64,000 nt of DNA, from positions 26,625,302-26,689,301 of the forward strand of contig NC_135013.1 of assembly GCF_051020955.1 (NCBI RefSeq). The letters are read 5' to 3'. Origin of the DNA: Megalopta genalis. Lineage: Eukaryota; Arthropoda; Insecta; Hymenoptera; Halictidae. Shown one piece after another: positions 1 to 10,700 of this stretch. The position numbers were made by a program, and so were the translations under genes. How positions within the stretch are numbered: the first letter of the stretch is position 1; each line of letters begins with the position of its first letter. The notes under the pieces are model-generated. The model was not told the origin of the DNA. It saw nothing but the letters and a program-made list of their open reading frames with translations, and did no database searches.

Positions 1-258
1 GCTAATGTTAGAAAATTTGAATCAAGTCTCTATAAACTGATTATCGAATTGTTACCCAATAAATACCTGTTATTGTAAAAATGTGTGTGTAATAATAGGT
101 GTAAATAAACTAAATTAAATAATTTATGACGAATTCGGTAACTGGGAGAAATTGTGCATTCGCCTGGCAGGTGCACTTAATGGGATTAATTCAATTATGT
201 TTGTAGAATGAATTAGAATGAATTAGAACGAATTCGAACGAATTCTTAAGTAGAATTT

Positions 259-505
259 TTAACCCCTTGCACTCGAAGCTATTTTAACTGTAAATATAAA
301 ATCATTTTTCTCACTTATAGTATTTTTTATTTTATATGATAAAATGCATTTTCTGCGTACGAGATTGATTTTTGGGGCTCACCCAACAGTTACACTCTTA
401 ACAATTTTTTAAATCTAAACTTCGTTAATATAAAAATTATCTTAAAACGTGATGTAACAAATTTTAGTGGTGCCTCTGAGTCACCACTCGAGTGCAAAGG
501 GTTAA
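259..505. mobile_element. TTAA-flanked MITE, family A (CCCTTTGC ends), copy 1
   Basis: The element is bounded by TTAA on both sides. Its ends read approximately CCCCTTGCACTCGA and, inverted, TCGAGTGCAAAGGG. The subterminal block GTGGTGCCTCTGAGTCACCA lies just inside the right end. The same layout recurs at 6236, 21947 and 60283. There is no coding capacity. A TTAA target site with ends starting CCC is typical of piggyBac-superfamily non-autonomous elements. The family assignment is inference. Confidence 0.75.
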
Positions 506-1564
506 TAATTGTGGCGACGCGAAACAACGACGCGAGATGTATTTCACGGTGAAACTCGTTCAGCCGAAGCTGTAAAATAACGCTGTAATTCGAACCTATC
601 GTTTAAATCTATTATTAAACCGAAGACACTCGACGCGGTATCTGCGGAATGGATCGTAGGATGATTTCCGCGCGTTTTCCCCCGGGACAAATTATTCCGC
701 GGCCGGCGGATCGAAAAGCGACGAACTTTTCGAGGATCGATCGCTCCGGCAGTCGCTCCTGCACCGTTCATAAATCAATGCGCGGCGAGGGACGCGCACG
801 CGCGTTTTTTCTCGGAATGAATGAATCTCGGAGCGAATACGAGTGCGATGATTAATGGGAGACCGGCGTCCCGTTCATAAATTCCCGAACGAAGGGTAAA
901 CGAGCGGAATTGTCGGGGCGAGGTGCATCGCGATTGATTCCGGCTCGAACGCAGCACCGCGTCTTAGGTGCCACCACCGTCCTCCGGTGACAATAGGCCT
1001 GATTTCACGTTATAAATCGTTGACGTCGTTAATCGCACTCATTCAAGTCGCCCGACCGATCCGTCGCGACAATCGGGGAGCTTCTTTTTCGTCGCGGTTT
1101 TCGCGAAACTGCGCTCGCTTTCTTCTTCGTCTGGCAAATCGAAGGTAAATGCTCCAGGTAGTATCTTTAAGTAATTGTCGATGATGGTTTCATTCTGTGA
1201 ACCTTTCGGACTCCGGTGACAGGGTCTTTTTGACCCGGTCTAATTTCAATCGTGGATTAATTGCTTGCTTTGTGGACATTGAATTAAATGGACGGCTGTT
1301 GGGCTGGGGGCAACGGAGAGAATAATAGATTTACCAGAAGGCAATAATATATTGTTAACAATATGTTTTGAAAAATGAATGAACAAAGCTGAGAATTGTT
1401 GGAGTCGTCGTTAATTGTATAGTTGTTAAAATGGACCGTCGTTCGAGGGTAAATATAATGTCAAATGTTATGTTAAAATGTTGTGGGTTTCTTAATTCTT
1501 TGTTATGTCATTGCGATTGTCGCTCAAATAAATAAAAGTGACGGTATTTCGGTAATTGGAACCC
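506..1564. other. No gene seen; GC-rich patch and a diverged repeat
   Basis: About 620-1150 is GC- and CpG-rich, with short frames on both strands that have no recognisable domains. Around 1210-1455 is a sequence whose right end (AATGGACCGTCGTTCGAGGG) resembles the right end of the TTAA element at 22316-22560, so it may be a diverged copy. I see no exon that fits either of the two genes. Confidence 0.4.
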
Positions 1565-2708
1565 TCAGTTTAAAAAGAGATCTAAACGAAATGCTCCAGT
1601 TCAAAAACAAATCTGAACGATATGGCTGACTCGTAAAACAAATCTAAACGAAATATATATATAACGAAACGAAACTAATCAAAATACTGTACTTCGAAAA
1701 CAAAAATTTAAACGTAACACTGTACAACTAAAATCAAGTCCAAACGAAATGCTGTACTGCAAAAACAAGTCTAAACAAAATTCTGTACTTCAAAAACAAG
1801 ACCAAACGAAATTCTGTACTTCAAAAACAAGTTCGAAAGAAATTCTGTACTTCAAAAACAAGTCCATGAGAAACACCGTACTTCAAAAACAAGTTCAAAA
1901 GAAATACTATACTTCAAAAACAAGTCCAAACGAAATACTGCACTTCAAAAACAAGTCCAAAAGAAACACTGTATCTCAAAAACAAGTTCAAAAGAAATTC
2001 TGCACTTCAAAAACGAATCCAAAAGAAATACTGTACTTCAAAAACAAGTCCGAAAGAAACACTGTATCTCAAAAACAAGTCCAAAAGAAATTCTGTACTT
2101 CAAAAACAAGTTCAAAAGAAATACTATACTTCAAAAACAAGTCCAAAAGAAATTCTGTACTCTAAAAACAAGTCCAAAAGAAATTCTGTACTCTAAGAAC
2201 AAGTCCAAAAGAAATTCCATATTTCAAAAACAAGTCCAACCAAAATGCTGTACTTCAAAAACAAGTCCAAACGAAACACCGTACTTCAAAAACAAGTTCA
2301 AAAGAAATACTATGCTTCAAAAACAAGGCCAAAAGAAATTCTGTACTCTAAAAACAAGTCCAAAAGAAATTCTGTACTCTAAAAACAAGTCCAAAAGAAA
2401 TTCTGTACTCTAAAAACAAGTCCAAAAGAAATTCTGTACTCTAAAAACAAGTCCAAAAGAAATTCTGTACTTCAAAAACAAGTTCAAAAGAAATACTATG
2501 CTTCAAAAACAAGTCCAAAAGAAATTCTGTACTCTAAAAACAAGTCCAAAAGAAATTCTGTACTCTAAAAACAAGTCCAAAAGAAATACTGTACTTCAAA
2601 AACAAGTCCAAACGAAACACTGTACTTCAAAAACAAGTCCAAAAGAAACACCGTACTTCAAAAACAAGTCCAACCAAAATGCTGTACTTCAAAAACGAAT
2701 CCAAACCA
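1565..2708. repeat. 31-bp minisatellite array
   Basis: A tandem array of a unit close to CAAAAACAAGTCCAAAAGAA plus about 11 further bases, with a 31-bp period measured in the regular part near 2340-2470. There are more than 30 copies, the first few strongly diverged. Because 31 is not a multiple of three, the array opens pseudo-frames full of Lys, Gln, Ser and Thr in several frames. These are not genes. Confidence 0.9.
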
Positions 2709-3080
2709 AGCATGTCCGAACGATTCAATTTCATCGAATCCAGTTTTCCATCGATCGTTGACAAATTTTTGGCACGAAGACGGGCAATTTGTCCGAGAGG
2801 CCAGGGCACGATTCGCGGTCAAAACGAAGCATCAAGAGATGGCTCGAGGAGCAGCGCCGCGGAAGCCTAAAATCTCGGATCGTTGAATATTTTCTCCGGC
2901 AATTTATTCCCGGCCTGCGGACAAGTCCTCTACCGTCTTACGCGGGCGTTCGAAACGAGCGCGTCGTTCACGGTGTATACATCATCCGGGTAATTTCGGA
3001 AAGTGATGGTCGTAACGTGTGTCCGAAACTGGTCGACGCGGCCGATCGGTAATTAATTAGCCGGCACGAAGAGAGTCGGG

Positions 3081-3125
<45 letters not shown>

Positions 3126-3836
3126 CGAGACCACGGAGACAGGTACCGAGCGCAGCAGCCGGGATCGCGTCGTCGTGCTCGTCTTAACTCGCACGAAATT
3201 GATCGTGAAAGAACGATGGTTAGGCGCAAATGAATTGCCCGGTCGCGGGAAAAGTCAATCGAGCTTTTACGACACCGATGTCTGCGCGATTATCGCTCGT
3301 TTTTTCTTTCTTTTTTTTTTTCTTGACGAGAGAAACGAGTCATCCGCTTCCTCGAGCGCGTCTTTCCCCGACGAAGGCGAGAGTCGTCGCGCAACGGAAA
3401 CGTGCACCATTCCGGCGACGTTTCCTGCCGGGCAATTAGAATGCGCTCGCTCGTACCTTCGTCCATCGCACGCGCCTATCGATTCCTCGGATCTCGGACG
3501 CGTGACCGCGCGTACGATTTCGATCCCGAGGCCTTCGAGTGAACGAGGCTCGGCCCAAGCCAGCCTGGAAAAGCGGCCGTCCGCCCTCCAGGACCGCCCT
3601 TCGAGGGCTACGTGCCTTCGAATCGCGATGAAACAGTTCGGCGACGAATAAACGTCCCTTCGAGACAAGTGCCTGATCTTGTCTGATCTTGTATTCGGCC
3701 GGCAACGAGGAAAAAAAACCGAGGTACGGTTCCGAGGAAAACACTCGATCGATCTTCTGACTTATTTGGTATCTACTTTCATGTTAGTTTTACGTTTGAG
3801 TCGGTTAGGGTGATGTATTATCGAAAATTTTGGACT
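2709..3836. other. No gene seen; GC-rich region
   Basis: Overlapping frames occur on both strands at 3175-3744, but they are arginine/serine rich, lack domains and mirror one another, which suits non-coding GC-rich DNA. A (GA)n tract lies inside. A non-coding upstream exon of the RhoGAP gene cannot be excluded. Confidence 0.35.
3082..3123. repeat. (GA)n microsatellite
   Basis: About 20 uninterrupted GA dinucleotides. Confidence 0.95.
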
Positions 3837-3837
3837 T

Positions 3838-3985
3838 ATAAATATATTATAATTAATATATTATAATATATTATATTATATATATATATATATATTATAA
3901 TATATTATATTATATATATAATATACTATATATAATATTATATATATATATATTATAATATATTATAAATAAATTATAAATATTC
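3838..3985. repeat. AT-rich low-complexity (ATATT)n tract
   Basis: Almost pure A/T sequence built of ATATT, TATA and similar words. Confidence 0.85.
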
Positions 3986-4368
3986 TTAGAATGCAATCTG
4001 TAGATGCAAAAGTGTTAGAAAGGAGAAGCGAGATAAAATTATTATAAATTATATGTAGTCGATCTCTAAATTATTTTAATGATAAATTTGGTATAGAGGA
4101 TACACAGGCTAGTAAAAAATAGCACTTCTTGTTTCTTGCAACGAGGAAAATGTGACTTACGCCGCTGTGATTCTAACTCGCTTCTTAGCGAAGAGATAAT
4201 TTTATGAATAAAACCGGTTTGTTACGATCAACTGTGAAATTAGTCAACTTGTCAATTTGACGGATTCCGTAGAAACAAGTACACTGCACGTGCATTGAGG
4301 AGGAAAAGGATGTGTGTATGTGTTTCTCGAATTAAGTTATTCATTTAATGGAAACTAAGAATAATGGT

Positions 4369-4506
4369 CTACGTTGTATCGAAAAAATCGTTTAATGTAG
4401 GAGACAAAATCGAATAGAAAGAATAAATAATTGTCAAGAGTCAGCAATTGTTTCTCCTATCTTATTTTATCTCTTACATTAAATTATTTTCGAGATACAA
4501 CGTAGA
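4369..4506. mobile_element. Small palindromic MITE
   Basis: About 138 bp with long imperfect inverted ends: CTACGTTGTATCGAAAAAAT on the left and the matching complement ATTATTTTCGAGATACAACG on the right. The inversion continues inwards for about 40 bp. It has no coding capacity and no clear target duplication, and I saw only one copy. Confidence 0.6.
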
Positions 4507-4850
4507 GTCTTGTTCGAGGTTTCCAATCGATTTACAGGATAAATTGGTTGGAATTAATGTTACGGTTTTCTCGCTATTCCTTTTGGCAATTTGAAATGCA
4601 TCAAATCGACGGATACCGTGAACCTAGCGTTGATTAATCCTCTTGACCACGTGACGACCAAAAAATATCGCGTGTACCTGAGCGAAGATATATTAAACAT
4701 ATATTTAATAGTATAACTTCTTATATTATTAAATAGTTAGTCTATATTAGTTTATATTATAGTTAGTTTTATTAAAAAGATATATATTAAATATTCGATA
4801 AGAATTATTTATATCATTGTATATAACAATTTTGTAAAACCTGCTAATTG

Positions 4851-5178
4851 AAAATGAGCTAAAAACTAACTGAAAATTAGCTAAAAACTAATTGAAAATG
4901 AGTTAAAAACTAATTAAAAATTAGCTACAAAATAATTCAAAATTAGCTACAATCTAATTGAAAATTAGCTAAAAAGTAATTGAAAATTAGCTAAAAAGTA
5001 ATTGAAAATTAGCTAAAAAGTAATTGAAAATTAGCTAAAAAGTAATTGAAAATTAGCTAAAAAGTAATTAAAAATTAGCTAAAAAATAATTGAAAATTAG
5101 CTAAAAACTAATAGAAAATTAGCTAAAAACTAATAGAAAATTAGCTAAAAACTAACAGAAAATTAGCTGAAATCTAAT
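4851..5178. repeat. 22-bp minisatellite array
   Basis: Tandem copies of a unit close to AATTGAAAATTAGCTAAAAA plus two bases. The 22-bp period is exact in the middle (about 4970-5060) and decays at both edges. There are about 15 copies. Confidence 0.9.
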
Positions 5179-6235
5179 TGCAAATTTTGAAGGGAACATA
5201 AATTAAAAAGTAAAACTACTATTTATTAAAAACATCAAGAAAACATTTGCTCAAGTATAACCAACAACAATGTATCGTCGATGTATCGTCGTCGAAAAGG
5301 GTCGAACGACTTCGACGTTATGGAAATGTTTGTAATTGATAACCGGCGCTGTACGTGTTAATAATTGTTTAGCAAGCAAATGGACGGCAAGTCGAAAATC
5401 TCGGGCTCGCATAAATCGCCCCGGAATCCGGCTCGCCTCGACACAGTTCGCGTCACATTAGAAACTCGTTCGTCATGTGTTAGGAATCGATTAACGAACG
5501 ACCGACGGCTCTCGGGCCGACACCTGATTAGCTTGGTTGATCTGGGTCGAGTGCAGATAAGCTAACGAGTCCGATATGGACTAGTATTTTCTCGATGTCT
5601 AGCCAGCTATCCTAGCCGAGGAACAAAACTGGTCTCCTCGGAGAAAACCTAACGAATCGCGAACCGGAAGAGTATCCCCTAATAGAAGCCTGTGTAGATG
5701 CGTGCGATCGTAGCGGCGCGATCCGGTGTGCTCGGCCGTGCAATTATCTCGTTAGGTGCTAACGAGAGTTTATCGCGGAAATCTGCAGGTTTTTTTGCGG
5801 CGCGTTCCTCTTTGAGAGCGGGGAGCAAGGTTCGGGGTGGGTAAGAAAGGGAGAGGATCGGAGAGCAGAGAGTCCCGATGATGAGGTGCTGATTTCAAAT
5901 CCGGTCGTAAAACTTTATTTGCCGCTTCGGGATTTTGAACAAAAAAGAAAAATCGATTTAGGCGAAAGAACTAACGAAGTCGTGATTTCTTCGTTGATAT
6001 GATTCGATAGCCCGCTGATTTTTTTTTTCGTTGAAAATCCTGGAGCGGTCGATAAATTTTGCGATCGGCTTTGAAATCGGCGTGTCAAAATCTATGAATA
6101 ACATTATAATATCTATAACATATTATGTTATAAATGGATGTTATAAACACTTATATTATATCTATAACATATTATAGAAAAAAGACACAGTGCATGATAT
6201 TGGATAAATCATAACTTTCGTGAAATGTTTCAAGT
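5179..6235. other. No gene seen
   Basis: Mixed AT- and GC-rich DNA without a recognisable exon or repeat family. 6090-6180 is AT-rich with repeated ATAACATATTAT words. Confidence 0.4.
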
Positions 6236-6487
6236 TTAACCCTTTGCGTTCGAAGCTATTTTAATTCGAAATCCAGAAGATGTTTTCTGATCTACAGTAT
6301 TTCCATTTTATACGATTTAATGCACTTTATGCATTTGAAATTGAGACTATTGGAAAGTACAATGCTTACTGTTTTAATTGTTTTTTTTTTAAATATAACA
6401 AATCTGGCACTGTTACAATTATTTCGAGAAATGATATAACAATTTTTAGTGGCGCCTCAGACTCGCCACACGAGTGCAAAGAGTCAA
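6236..6487. mobile_element. TTAA-flanked MITE, family A, copy 2
   Basis: It begins TTAA CCCTTTGCGTTCGAAG and ends CACGAGTGCAAAGAG followed by TCAA, a one-base decay of TTAA. The internal block TTTTTAGTGGCGCCTCAGAC matches the other copies. The chance frame at 6280-6495 lies inside it and is not a gene. Confidence 0.75.
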
Positions 6488-6489
6488 TA

Positions 6490-6915
6490 TACTAGATTTA
6501 CGAAGCACTGAAAGCAGCTGTTTTATATTAGTTTATAAGAGTAAAAATAAGAAAATAATTCTGATTTTAACGATTGTTATTGTAATATTTACCACAATTG
6601 TATATCGTACAAGTAATCTATAAATATATCTTTACAATCTGAATAATCGTAAATGAAAAAAAAAATTAGTGATCCTTATTAACACAAGATTTACGAAACT
6701 TGTCAAAATAACGGAAATTTTTTAATTTACGATTATTCGTATCTTAAAGATACATTTACGAGTTATTTATTATATTCAATTTACTTACGGTAAATGTTAC
6801 AATAACACTTGTTAAAAATCAGAATAAAAAAAAATGTCTTATTGTTACTTTTATAAAATGATATAGTATAGATAATTTCGTGCTCCGAAACGGGTCCGTA
6901 AAGACTAATACTAAC
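6490..6915. mobile_element. Two inverted family B MITEs, head to head
   Basis: The left half (about 6490-6678) reads CTAGATTTACGAAGCAC, then CAGCTGTTTTATATTAG. The right half starts at a TTAA (6679-6682) with ACACAAGATTTACGAA and runs in the opposite orientation, ending in a decayed GTGCTCCGAAACGGGTCCG. Both halves match the family at 8568, 14541, 57369 and 60493. The block abuts family A copy 2 on its left. Confidence 0.65.
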
Positions 6916-7030
6916 AGTCATGGTTAAATAATGTTCATACTACATTCTGTTTACTTTTCTCTCATTCCGCAACGTTTCAGTTTCAACGTAAAAAAAAAAG
7001 AAAAAAAATCATCACTTCACCCGATGGTGT

Positions 7031-7669
7031 TTGACACAATTTCGTCGAAGTAGTCGAGTTCGTCAAGGTACAGTAAACCTCGTCACATCGGCCCGCTGCG
7101 CGGCGCTGAAGCCGACAATGAGAGAAGATAGAGAGCACAGAGCATCTGAGAGCAGAGAGCATAGATCAGAGAAGTGGGAGCGCGCGTGCACCGCGGAGCT
7201 CACGCTCGCTCGCTCGCTCACGAACCCTCGTCGTCTATACTTGGCCCCTCGGTGCTATGCCGCGAGCCGAACAGTTTCTCAAGGGTCCTCGAGTGCATCG
7301 TATCACGCTCTTCTCTCTTCTTTCCTCTCGTCTATCTCTCTATCTCTCTCTTTCTCTTCCTCTCTTTCTCTCGGCTCTTCTCCTCTCTCCCTCGCCGATC
7401 CACTCTGCTCTGCTTCGCTCCGTGTATTTATCTTACGCGTTGCCGCGATACCACGCGCAGGGACCGAACAAGACCTCCCTTTCATTCGAGCAGTCGATGC
7501 AACGCGATCGCGCCGAAACTTCTCGATCCCACCGCGCGAAAGTGTCGCGGATTAAGCGCCGCGAAAATCGTCGCGAGAAAGCTCGAGCGGTTCGCGCGGC
7601 CGAACCTCCCCCACCGCGAGCCCGCGAGGTTACGATGGTCTCGACGGGGTGAGAAGTGAGAAAAAAGTG
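7031..7669 (+). promoter_or_regulatory. Probable 5' leader/promoter region of the first RhoGAP start
   Basis: A pyrimidine-rich and CpG-rich stretch directly upstream of the ATG at 7670, with CT-rich runs at 7308-7400. Insect 5' leaders often look like this. I found no initiator with a correctly spaced downstream element, so the transcription start is not located. The frames crossing this region on both strands are Arg/Ser/Leu low complexity and are not taken as coding. Confidence 0.35.
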
Positions 7670-7726
7670 ATGTGGTTCAAATACTACAAGGGATACTACG
7701 ACGTCCGCAAGCTGGAGCTGGAGCTG
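7670..7726 (+). CDS. RhoGAP gene, alternative first coding exon 1a
   Basis: It encodes 19 residues starting MWFKYYKGYYDVRKLELEL. The donor is CTG|GTGAGT, phase 0. Joined to exon 2 it gives LELEL-VQRLAEYERYLG, a continuous amphipathic helix, which supports real use. The N-terminus is aromatic and basic. It lies about 31 kb upstream of exon 2. Confidence 0.65.
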
Positions 7727-10700
7727 GTGAGTCCTCGGTCACCCTCGATCATCGTAGATCCTCACAGACCCTCCTAGATCCTCGTAGTTCCTCCCAGACC
7801 CTTCTAGACGCTCTTAGACCCTCTTAGATCCTCTTACGTCCTCTCACGTCCTCTCAGATCCTCCGACCGCGGGGAGACACCCTCCGGGAAACGGTCCCGC
7901 GATTGAAATTCCACGCGGACTTTCATCTCGCGACGGCCGACGTCCCCGCTCGCGACCCGCCCCACACCCCTCGCCGCCGTCATTTATCGAAATGCTTTTT
8001 TCAAATTCCTCGACGGCAGTCACGTGAATCCCGTCGTCGTCGCTCGTTGCGTCGGTCCGCCGCGCAATCTCGGGGCTCCTTGGTCCCCGGCCTCCGATAA
8101 CGAGCAGGCCGAGAGAGACCAGATCCACTGTCTCTCTCTCCCTCTCTCTCTCCCTGATAAACCGACTCGCTTTCCAGCCGTGCGTGAAACCGGACGATTG
8201 CGTCCCACGGGAGCTGTCCGGGAAAATTCGTGCTTCCATCTGCTTCTCGAACGATCCGCGTCACGCGAACGTTGTCCCGAATGCGTCCCGAGCGTAGGGT
8301 GCTTCGATCGGATTCGGGAACGAACTCGCGTCGCGATATCGAGCGGATCCGTGCTTGACTCGCGTTCGCGGAATCGGGAAAATAATTAACAGTTCTTCGT
8401 CACGATGCTGGCTCTGTTACGGTTTATCGAGGAAATGAAAGTTCGTCGGAATGTATGAGATACGCAGATCGATGATCTGAGATCGCAGATCTCGGTTGTT
8501 TCGTCGCGAAATAAATTCGTCGGATTTCGTACGATTTTTACGAGCTGCGATTCAGCCGACGTGTTTTTTTGACGCTAGATTTACGGAGCACAGAAAAACA
8601 GCTGCTTTATATTGGCCCATAAAAGTAACAATAAGACATTTATTCTGATTTTGAACAAGCGTTCATTGCGACATTCGCCGTGAGTAACATATAAATTGAA
8701 TAAATAGCTCGTAAATGTATCTTCACGATATGAATAATCGTAAATTAAGAAGCCCGTCATTTCGACGAAATCTAGTGTTAATATTGAATGTTTAATCGCT
8801 TTATTGGTCGACGGAATAACCCTTTGTTACAATGAGAGAATAATAACAATAATAATAATAATGTAGCAGTCGTATAAAGACCGATAAAATACAATAACAT
8901 AAAGCTAAAAACAACATTCGAAAATATAAAAAAACGGAAGAAAGAAAACTACATGAAATTCGATTAGGTTATTTAAGCGAGAAATGCAGATGGACTCGAA
9001 CGTTCTGGTCTCAGTTTCTTTAACTAAACCGCTCCGAAATAATGAGACTCCCTGGTGTTATGATGCGACGGTCAACGGGTTAACAGTTCACTCTCACATT
9101 CGTTTAGTCTCGTTCTCATTATTTAACCGGTCCCGCGCTGAAACTTCGAGCGGAGTTCGCGCGTGTTAAATAAAAACCTCCGGAATTGGGTGGTCGAGAC
9201 GGTGGACGCGCGCGTGTCGATATCGTCTAAACGAACGCGACCAGCGGGATAAACGGATATTTACGGCTGCAGGTGTTTAAGAATCGGGCCCGAAAGCCTG
9301 TGAAATTGGCGCAGAAGTCCATAAATTAGCGCGTAATCGGGCCGAGCGGTCGTGGCATCGATAAGGAAGGAAGGAAGGGTCCTCGTGTCTCGTGAATGAC
9401 GTGCACTGTCTCGTTCGTTCGCCGGCGCGTGGAACGGCAGTCTCCTTCTTCTTGGACCTCTTCCAGTCGTCCGGTTATTTCGATGCATTTCTCCGTCGAT
9501 CCCTGTTGGTCTCGTTGGTCGTGTGGTCGTCGCCGTCACCGTGTTCCTGGCTCGCGACGTCCCACTTGTAGCGTTCACCCCGTTGCGTTTCTATTTTGGC
9601 GCCGTTCCGCTCCTCCTCCTTTGCCTCGTCGCCCGGCTTTCGCACCGAATATCCAGAGTATCCGGTTTCGAAATCAAAAAAACACACCCCCGACAACGAT
9701 TCGCGGGAGAGAGGGAGAGAGAGAAGAGCCGGGGGATGCAGAAGCGGCCGCCGCGGCGAAACGGAGCGACGACAGGTGGCGGGATCGAGATCGCGAAAAA
9801 CGCTCGATTCATCGGGCTCTCTTCTTCGTCGGCCGCACTCGCGGTCTTTTCTTTGTTTCTCCCGGCTTAGGGATGCTGCTTAAACGCCGCTAAACATATC
9901 TCTGTCGCGGGGCTGCTCCTGCAGCCAGAAAACTGCCACACTTTTCGCGCGGACGAAGATGCGGGGAATTATGCGACGGAAACGCTGTCCGCGCCGGTTG
10001 CAGACTGTCTTCGCGTGTAATTCGGAAGGAATTTGTCTTTATTTCGTTCTAGTAAGATGATAATAATGTGCTTTATATGTTTCCGCTTCGATTTTGCCTT
10101 TCTTCAGGCAGTTTTAACTCTCTCAGCGTCGATCGAAAGCGTCGCGCGAATCCGAGAAAAATACATCAAATTTGTTTGATATACGGTAATGTCTCCCTTA
10201 CTGACGCTCAGATTGTCCACTAAAATGTCCAATATAATTTGGGAAGAGGAGATACGATTATTCGAGCCTTGCGGCTCGTTTTTATAATTGTGAATAATTT
10301 ATAACTATCTACTCTTCCCAAATTGTCCGTTTTTGTGCGCAATCTGGGCGTCAATTAGAGAGACATTACTCTACTGTACTAAAGCTCGCGATAAAAGTAG
10401 AAGATAGATAATAATACTACTATTTATTAAGAACATTGAAAACACATTTTCTCAAATGTGTAGCCAACGACGATGCATCGTTGTTCGGCATTCAAAGAGT
10501 TAAGCTGTTCCTTCGCACCTCGGACGTTACCACAGCCGGTTCCATAATCGGTGCATGATAAAAGAATAATAACGCGTCGATATCGAACGTTATCTCGTTT
10601 AACCCACAAACGCGTAAAATCCGCAGTCCACGTATCTATTTTTAACCGGACAGAAACGATCGTCGGGTAAATGGCGGGGGACGACGGAGTCCGACAAACC

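Noticed and set aside
1749..2761. Lys/Gln-rich repeat 'protein' frames
   Set aside because: Produced by the 31-bp minisatellite. The frame changes with each copy, and there is no start context or conserved domain.
7031..7659. Three overlapping plus-strand frames of 131-174 aa before exon 1a
   Set aside because: Their composition reflects CT-rich and CpG-rich leader DNA, all frames are equally open, and none has a domain.
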